From contig CAWUEW020000003.1 in assembly GCA_963921255.3 (NCBI GenBank), positions 1,054,001 to 1,118,000 on the forward strand: a DNA stretch of 64,000 nucleotides, given 5' to 3'. This DNA is from JANSYL01 sp963921255. GTDB taxonomy: Bacteria > Pseudomonadota > Alphaproteobacteria > Rhodobacterales > Rhodobacteraceae. Each line of letters starts with the position of its first letter. Positions within the stretch are counted from its first letter, which is position 1. Under the pieces are notes generated by a model. That model had not been told where the DNA came from. It saw only the letters and a list, made by a program, of their open reading frames with translations, and did no database searches. This document shows, piece after piece, positions 59,424 to 64,000 of the stretch. The position numbers were made by a program, and so were the translations under genes.

Positions 59424-61163
59424 ATGAAACGAACCAAACAGGTGCTTCTGGCATCCGCGGCGGTTGCGCTTGCCTTTACGGGCGCGGCCTCGGCCCAGGA
59501 TGTCCCGCGCGAAGACACCGTGATCTTCGACTTGGACCGCACGATCCGCGATCCCGAAAACTTCAACTGGATGACCGATGGCTCTGGTATTCGCCGCATG
59601 CACGGCGCGCACCAGACCATGTGGGAGCCGCTGTTCATCCTGAACTATGGAACGGGTGAACTGGACCCCTGGCTGGCCACGGGCTTCACGGCCAATGACG
59701 ACAACAGCGAGTTCACCATTTCGCTGCGCGAAGGTGTGACCTGGTCGGATGGCGAGGCCTTCAACGCCGACGACGTCGTCTTCACCGTCAACATGGCGCT
59801 GGAGAATGAAGAGCTGAACGCGCGCGAAGTGGCCACGCTGCGGGCGCAGGTGGCCTCGGTCACCAAGGTTGACGACACGACCGTGACCTTCACGCTGAAC
59901 AACCCGAACCCCCGTTTCGTGGTTGAAAACTTCGGCGTTCGCATCTTCGGCTCGTTCCTGATCATGCCCGAACATGTCTGGAGCGTCGTGGACGATCCGG
60001 CGACGTTCACCTTCAACCCGCCCATCGGCACCGGCCCGTATGAATTCACCTCGGCCGCGTCGAACCGCGCGATCTGGGATATCCGGGACGAATGGTGGGG
60101 CGCTGAAACCGGCTTTGGCGACATGCCCGAGCCGCAGCGCGTCGTGTTCCTGGAATCCGGCGGTGAAGAAAGCCGGGCGCAGCTCATGGCGACGAACCAG
60201 CTGGACGCGGCGCAGAACGTCTCGGTCGGCACCTACGAAGCGATCCGGGCCCAGAACGACGCCGTTACGGCGTGGTATGATGATTATCCCTATGCCGCCG
60301 CAGACCCCTGCGCGCGCCAGTTGGAAATCAACACCACCATCGCGCCTTGGGACAATGCCAACATGCGCTTGGCGGTGAACCACATCATCGACCGCACCCA
60401 GATCGTGAACATTGCCGTGGAAGGCGCGACTGTGCCCTCGCGGACCATGTTTGCAGATTATGGGTCGATGGCCCCGTTCATTGATGCCGTGATCGACGCG
60501 GGCCACGGCCTGTCGCCGACGGCTGACGTGGCCGCCGGCCAGGCGTTGATCGAAGCCGAGGGCTGGACCCGCAACGGCGACTACTATGAAAAAGACGGTG
60601 AAACGCTTGCCGTTGCGATCCACGTGAACTCGGCCTCGACCGAATACACACGCACGATCGACATGGTGGTCGAGCAGCTTCAGCGCGCCGGCGTTGACGC
60701 CCGGGCGGTCCCGGTCGAAAACTCGGTCTTCTGGGGTGAGGTTCTGCCATTTGGTGGCTACGAGATGAGCTATTCGTGGCTGTCGTGCGGATCGGTGAAC
60801 GAGCCGTGGGCCTCGATGGGTCGCTACACCGTGGCCGATGTTGTGCCGGTCGGCGAGCGCTCGCCGGGCTTCAACAACACCGCCCGTTGGGACGGACCCG
60901 CGGCCGAGGCGTATTCGGCTGTGGTTGACCAGATGGCCGGTATGGCCCTGGGTGATCCCGCGATCCCGGCCATGGTGGCGGACGCCTATCAGCACATGGC
61001 GGCCGAACTGCCGTTCATCCCGCTGGTGCAGTCGGCGAAGCTGCTGCCGATGAACACCACCTACTGGGAAGGCTGGCCGTCGAACGAAAACTACTACAAC
61101 CACCCGTTCCACTGGTGGAACTCGGGCCATCAGATCATCCACAATCTGACCCGCGCCGAGTAA
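59424..61163 (+). CDS. peptide/nickel-type ABC transporter substrate-binding protein
   Basis: This 579-residue periplasmic protein of family 5 (SBP_bac_5) has a signal peptide MKRTKQVLLASAAVALAFTG cleaved after ASA. Family motifs include FTISLREGVTWSDGEAFNAD and IGTGPYEFTSAASNRAIWDI. NMRLAVNHIIDRTQIVNIAV lies in the middle. AGGGAGG precedes the ATG. It works with a permease beginning at 63298 and presumably further permease and ATPase genes beyond the window. It lies in a cluster with two dioxygenases and a P450, which hints that its ligand is an oxidisable small molecule rather than an ordinary peptide. Confidence 0.93.
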   Translation: MKRTKQVLLASAAVALAFTGAASAQDVPREDTVIFDLDRTIRDPENFNWMTDGSGIRRMHGAHQTMWEPLFILNYGTGELDPWLATGFTANDDNSEFTISLREGVTWSDGEAFNADDVVFTVNMALENEELNAREVATLRAQVASVTKVDDTTVTFTLNNPNPRFVVENFGVRIFGSFLIMPEHVWSVVDDPATFTFNPPIGTGPYEFTSAASNRAIWDIRDEWWGAETGFGDMPEPQRVVFLESGGEESRAQLMATNQLDAAQNVSVGTYEAIRAQNDAVTAWYDDYPYAAADPCARQLEINTTIAPWDNANMRLAVNHIIDRTQIVNIAVEGATVPSRTMFADYGSMAPFIDAVIDAGHGLSPTADVAAGQALIEAEGWTRNGDYYEKDGETLAVAIHVNSASTEYTRTIDMVVEQLQRAGVDARAVPVENSVFWGEVLPFGGYEMSYSWLSCGSVNEPWASMGRYTVADVVPVGERSPGFNNTARWDGPAAEAYSAVVDQMAGMALGDPAIPAMVADAYQHMAAELPFIPLVQSAKLLPMNTTYWEGWPSNENYYNHPFHWWNSGHQIIHNLTRAE

Positions 61164-61185
61164 GGGTTTCTCCCTGATGGTCACC

Positions 61186-61245
61186 GGGCGGGGTCGTTGA
61201 GACCTCGCCCACCGGCCCCCAGACGGGGCGTACTACCTCGCCCCG
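61186..61245 (+). promoter_or_regulatory. two stem-loops after the solute-binding protein gene
   Basis: GGGCGGGGTC (61186-61195) pairs with GACCTCGCCC (61201-61210) with one G-U. CGGGGCG (61224-61230) pairs with CGCCCCG (61239-61245). Such stems often stabilise binding-protein mRNA and reduce read-through into downstream genes, giving more binding protein than permease. No T-run follows, so this is not a classical terminator. Confidence 0.5.
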
Positions 61246-61272
61246 CCTCACCCAGGACAAAGGTTCAGACAG

Positions 61273-62040
61273 ATGTCTGACATCAAGGATTTCTTTCAAG
61301 AAAACGGATACTTCCACGCCAAAGGCGTGTTCCAGCCGGACGAAGTCGCAGCGCTCGAGCGTGATTTCGACGGGATCGTGCGACAGCTGACCGCCAGTGG
61401 CGAAGTTGTCGATGCCACCTGGGACGGTGGCGAAACGGACAAGATCGCGCGCAAGGGCGACGTGATCCTGCACACGCACAACGTCCAGAAATACTCGCGG
61501 ACGTGGCTGAACGCTTTCTTGAACCCGCGGTTTCTGGATGTGGCCGAGGCCATTTTGGGCCACGACATCATCCTGCACCATTCCAAGCTGTTCCAGAAAC
61601 CATCCGAAAACGGCTCACCGTTTCCGATGCATCAGGATTGGCCGTATTTCCCGACCCTAAACGACAGCATGATCGCCGGCATCATCCATGTCAGCGACGC
61701 CACAGACGAGATGGGCTGCCTGCGGGTCTTTCCCGGCTCCCACAAGCTCGGGCGGGTCGAAGGGGCCGACGGTCGCCGTCAGAACGACGTGATCGACCAA
61801 TACCCGATCGCAGACGCACTGCCGGTCGAATGCAAGGCGGGGGATGTGGTGTTCTTCCACTATTTCACGCTGCATGGCTCGATGCCGAACCGGTCGGACG
61901 CCACACGCAAAACGGTCCTGTGCCAGCTCTACGAAGGCCATGACCGGATTGAAGACGGCAACCAGCACCCGGATGAGCGCATGGTGCTCCGGGGGTGGAA
62001 CCACACAATTTCCCGCCACGCGGCGGGGCAGGCGGCCTGA
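61273..62040 (+). CDS. phytanoyl-CoA dioxygenase (PhyH) family oxygenase, second copy
   Basis: This encodes 255 residues, only distantly similar to the first PhyH protein in the cluster. The iron ligands are His120/Asp122 in PMHQDWPYFP and His201 in FTLHGSMPN. The Arg of RSDATRKTVL probably binds 2-oxoglutarate. Sequence LRVFPGSHKLG is typical of the family. It starts about 110 bases after the solute-binding gene, past two hairpins, and precedes a cytochrome P450 gene, so it is likely in the same operon. Confidence 0.9.
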   Translation: MSDIKDFFQENGYFHAKGVFQPDEVAALERDFDGIVRQLTASGEVVDATWDGGETDKIARKGDVILHTHNVQKYSRTWLNAFLNPRFLDVAEAILGHDIILHHSKLFQKPSENGSPFPMHQDWPYFPTLNDSMIAGIIHVSDATDEMGCLRVFPGSHKLGRVEGADGRRQNDVIDQYPIADALPVECKAGDVVFFHYFTLHGSMPNRSDATRKTVLCQLYEGHDRIEDGNQHPDERMVLRGWNHTISRHAAGQAA

Positions 62041-62117
62041 CGCCGCACACAGACAAACCAGGACGGCCCGCCATAAGGGCCGCCTGGACCTGCGACGAGG
62101 GGAGGTTCGATCGCACA

Positions 62118-63296
62118 ATGACGCCAAGCGGCACGGCAAATATCCCTGCTGACCCATTCCAACGGGATCGCGCCAAGACCGGCGCCCGGATGGAGGAGAT
62201 GCACGGTGAGGAGCTCTTGATGCTCCTGCGTTGGCGTGACGTGCGCGCGGCGGCCCGCGATGTCGTCCGGTTCGACAGCGGGCAACTTGGCCGTGTTCCG
62301 ACCCCGCCCGAAACGGACATCCGCAGCTTCCGGCAATTGCCAATTGAAACCAACGCCCCCGAACACACGGCGTGGAAGGCTTTGGTCCAACCCTATTTCC
62401 GGCGACCCAAGGCGCCCGGTCCAAAAGCCGAGATCGAGACACTGGTCTCCGACGCCGTCGAACATGCCGTCGACCGGGATGCGGTTGAGGTCGTGAGCGA
62501 GCTCGCCTTGCCCGTGCAATCTGCCGCCTTGGCCGTCTTGCTCGATACGCCCCGCGCCCTTGCCAAGGAATGGACCGCCTGGGGGTTGCACGCGTTCCGC
62601 ACGGACGGACAAACCGACCCGGCAAAGGCCGAGCGGTATCTCGCCTTCATCGACCGGATGCTGGACCAAGGCGCACTGTCCCCGGAACAGGGGCTGTTTT
62701 CGTATCTCCACGACGCCGAATTTCAGGGGCGTCCCCTGACGCAGGACGAAAAACGCGGCATTTGTCATCTGGCCATGGCCGGTGGGCGGGACACGGTCAT
62801 AAACGCCATCACGGGAACCCTGGCCCATCTGGCCGCGCATCCCGAAGATCTGTCGCGCCTGCGGGACGAGCCACGGTTGATTTCGACCGCGACCGAAGAG
62901 TTCTTTCGCTATCTTTCACCCTTGCCGCAAATCGCGCGTGTCTGTCCGCGTGGACTGGCGCATGGAGCGCTGTCCATTGAACCCGATGCACGGGCGTCCT
63001 TGTGTTGGGCTTCGGCCAACCGGGACGCATCGGTGTTTGAGGCCCCGGACGAGCTGCGCATTGACCGGACACCCAATCCGCATGTCGCGTTCGGCGCAGG
63101 CGATCACACCTGTCTGGGCGCCCCGCACGCGCGGTTGATCCTTCGGTCGCTTTTGGACGCGCTGATCCGGCGCGTCGACGCGTTTGAGGTGATCAGCGCC
63201 ACACCGAAAACCACCCAGTTTGGGACCCCTTACCTATTTCACGACCTGACGCTGCGGTTCGTGCCGCGCGGGTCTTCGTCAGAGGAGCGAGGCTAA
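62118..63296 (+). CDS. cytochrome P450
   Basis: This is a 392-residue soluble bacterial P450. The heme-thiolate motif is FGAGDHTCLGAPHARL (Cys332). The I-helix has MAGGRDTVIN, a variant of the AGxDT oxygen-activation motif. The K-helix ExxR is in ATEEFFRYLSP. No N-terminal membrane anchor is present, so it is cytoplasmic and needs ferredoxin-type partners, which are not encoded in the window. The ATG at 62118 has GGGGAGG about a dozen bases upstream; a longer frame crosses the end of the dioxygenase gene and is rejected. The permease gene begins one base after its stop. Confidence 0.92.
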   Translation: MTPSGTANIPADPFQRDRAKTGARMEEMHGEELLMLLRWRDVRAAARDVVRFDSGQLGRVPTPPETDIRSFRQLPIETNAPEHTAWKALVQPYFRRPKAPGPKAEIETLVSDAVEHAVDRDAVEVVSELALPVQSAALAVLLDTPRALAKEWTAWGLHAFRTDGQTDPAKAERYLAFIDRMLDQGALSPEQGLFSYLHDAEFQGRPLTQDEKRGICHLAMAGGRDTVINAITGTLAHLAAHPEDLSRLRDEPRLISTATEEFFRYLSPLPQIARVCPRGLAHGALSIEPDARASLCWASANRDASVFEAPDELRIDRTPNPHVAFGAGDHTCLGAPHARLILRSLLDALIRRVDAFEVISATPKTTQFGTPYLFHDLTLRFVPRGSSSEERG

Positions 63297-63297
63297 T

Positions 63298-64000
63298 ATG
63301 GGACGTATCCCCTTATCCTACATGATAAATAGGCTTGTGACGCTGTTTCTGACGGTGTTCATCGCCGCGACGCTCATATGGATCATTCCGCGGTTGTCGC
63401 CCATTGATCCTGTGGACGTGATGTTGGGGCGCATGGCCGCCGGCGGGGGCTCGATCGAAAACTCCGAAGCGATCTTGGCCCAATTGCGCGCCAGCTTTGG
63501 CCTCGATCAACCGCTGATCGTGCAATACCTGCTGTATATCTGGAACTCCTTCACCTTTGACTTCGGCATATCCACGGCCAGCTTCCCGACGCCGGTGGCC
63601 AGCCTGATTGGCGTCGCGTTGCCCTGGACCCTGGGCCTGATGCTGATCTCGCTGATCATCACCTTCCTGATCGGCAATCTTCTGGGCGCGCTGATGGTGT
63701 GGGAGAACACACCGCGCCTTTGGAAAGTGGCCATCCCGTCGGCCATGGTGTTTACCGCCATTCCGCCGCTCTTGTCCGGGCTTCTCCTGATGTATGTGTT
63801 TTCCACGCAGCTTGGGTGGTTCCCCCTGACGGGCGCGTATGGGTTGAATGTGGAGCCCGGTTGGACCGGCGACTTCATGGGCTCGGTGCTCTATCACGGG
63901 TTCCTCCCCGCGCTTTCGATCGTGATCGTGACCTTCGGGTTCTGGGCCTTGGGGATGCGGGGCCTGATGATCACCGTGCAGGGCGAGGATTACTCGGTTC
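63298..64000 (+). CDS. ABC transporter permease (DppB/OppB family), runs off the window
   Basis: The first 234 codons are present. The start ATG at 63298 follows the P450 stop by one base, with AGGAG upstream. The N-terminus MGRIPLSYMINRLVTLFLTV and the following IAATLIWIIPRLSPIDPVDV are characteristic of the DppB/OppB family. LRASFGLDQPLIVQYLLYIW and a long hydrophobic region beginning LPWTLGLMLISLIITFLIGN follow. The gene continues past base 64000, so the C-terminal part with the EAA loop is not all seen. It is the membrane partner of the solute-binding protein at 59424. Confidence 0.9.
   Translation, partial: MGRIPLSYMINRLVTLFLTVFIAATLIWIIPRLSPIDPVDVMLGRMAAGGGSIENSEAILAQLRASFGLDQPLIVQYLLYIWNSFTFDFGISTASFPTPVASLIGVALPWTLGLMLISLIITFLIGNLLGALMVWENTPRLWKVAIPSAMVFTAIPPLLSGLLLMYVFSTQLGWFPLTGAYGLNVEPGWTGDFMGSVLYHGFLPALSIVIVTFGFWALGMRGLMITVQGEDYSV

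Overview
The window looks like chromosomal DNA of a Rhodobacteraceae (Roseobacter-group) alphaproteobacterium. This is inferred from the high GC content, the gene families (DUF3726 protein, Hint-domain protein, betaine and acyl-CoA catabolism genes), the roseobacter-like ClpP N-terminus and a broken-up histidine cluster. About 55 genes are packed tightly. Many neighbours overlap by 1-4 bases, with ATGA, GTGA or TGATG junctions. I saw no CRISPR array, prophage, transposase, rRNA or replication origin. There is one tRNA, tRNA-Tyr.

Layout. 0-5.4 kb: a glycosyltransferase-like gene, a homocysteine S-methyltransferase, and a minus-strand hydantoin-type operon (hydantoinase, VOC protein, hydantoin racemase, DapA-family lyase). 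5.5-7.6 kb: cobO-cobQ. 7.6-9.3 kb: an SDR gene divergent from its likely LysR regulator. 9.4-12.4 kb: membrane protein, MoxR-type AAA ATPase and VWA protein. 12.4-16.2 kb: glycine betaine synthesis (betB, a GST, betA). 16.3-25.6 kb: acyl-CoA catabolism (two FadE-like proteins, FadJ-like, thiolase, glutaryl-CoA dehydrogenase, and an ACAD/kinase pair). 25.7-27.7 kb: a creatininase-family protein and a photolyase-like protein with unusual domain order. 27.9-29.9 kb: clpP-clpX. 30-33.7 kb: mixed housekeeping genes around tRNA-Tyr and rlmB. 33.8-40.3 kb: the histidine genes hisE, F, A, H and B, interrupted by other genes, including a Hint-domain gene split by a 14-bp tandem duplication. 40.4-45.8 kb: a coupled dipeptidase / unknown / DUF3726 / Ldh operon facing a class IV aminotransferase. 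46.1-50.5 kb: three exported or anchored proteins of unknown role. 50.6-54.5 kb: a minus-strand operon matching the mycobacterial polyprenyl-phosphoryl-D-arabinose pathway (UbiA-HAD, GtrA, DprE1-like, DprE2-like). 54.7-56.2 kb: a Sel1-repeat gene with a one-base frameshift. 56.2-64 kb: a catabolic/transport cluster (AhpD-like, AraC, two phytanoyl-CoA-type dioxygenases, MBL-fold protein, peptide-type ABC solute-binding protein, P450, and the start of an ABC permease that runs off the window).

Striking non-coding structure: several gene-end junctions carry perfect or near-perfect palindromes. Two of them (44.74-44.83 kb and 48.91-49.00 kb) are clusters of four successive hairpins whose first hairpins have nearly the same sequence, which suggests a dispersed palindromic element.

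The best candidates for something not yet described are the dipeptidase-DUF3726-Ldh operon, the secreted trio at 46-50 kb, the dioxygenase/P450/ABC cluster and the palindrome arrays. The arabinose-donor operon is a recognisable pathway in an unexpected lineage.
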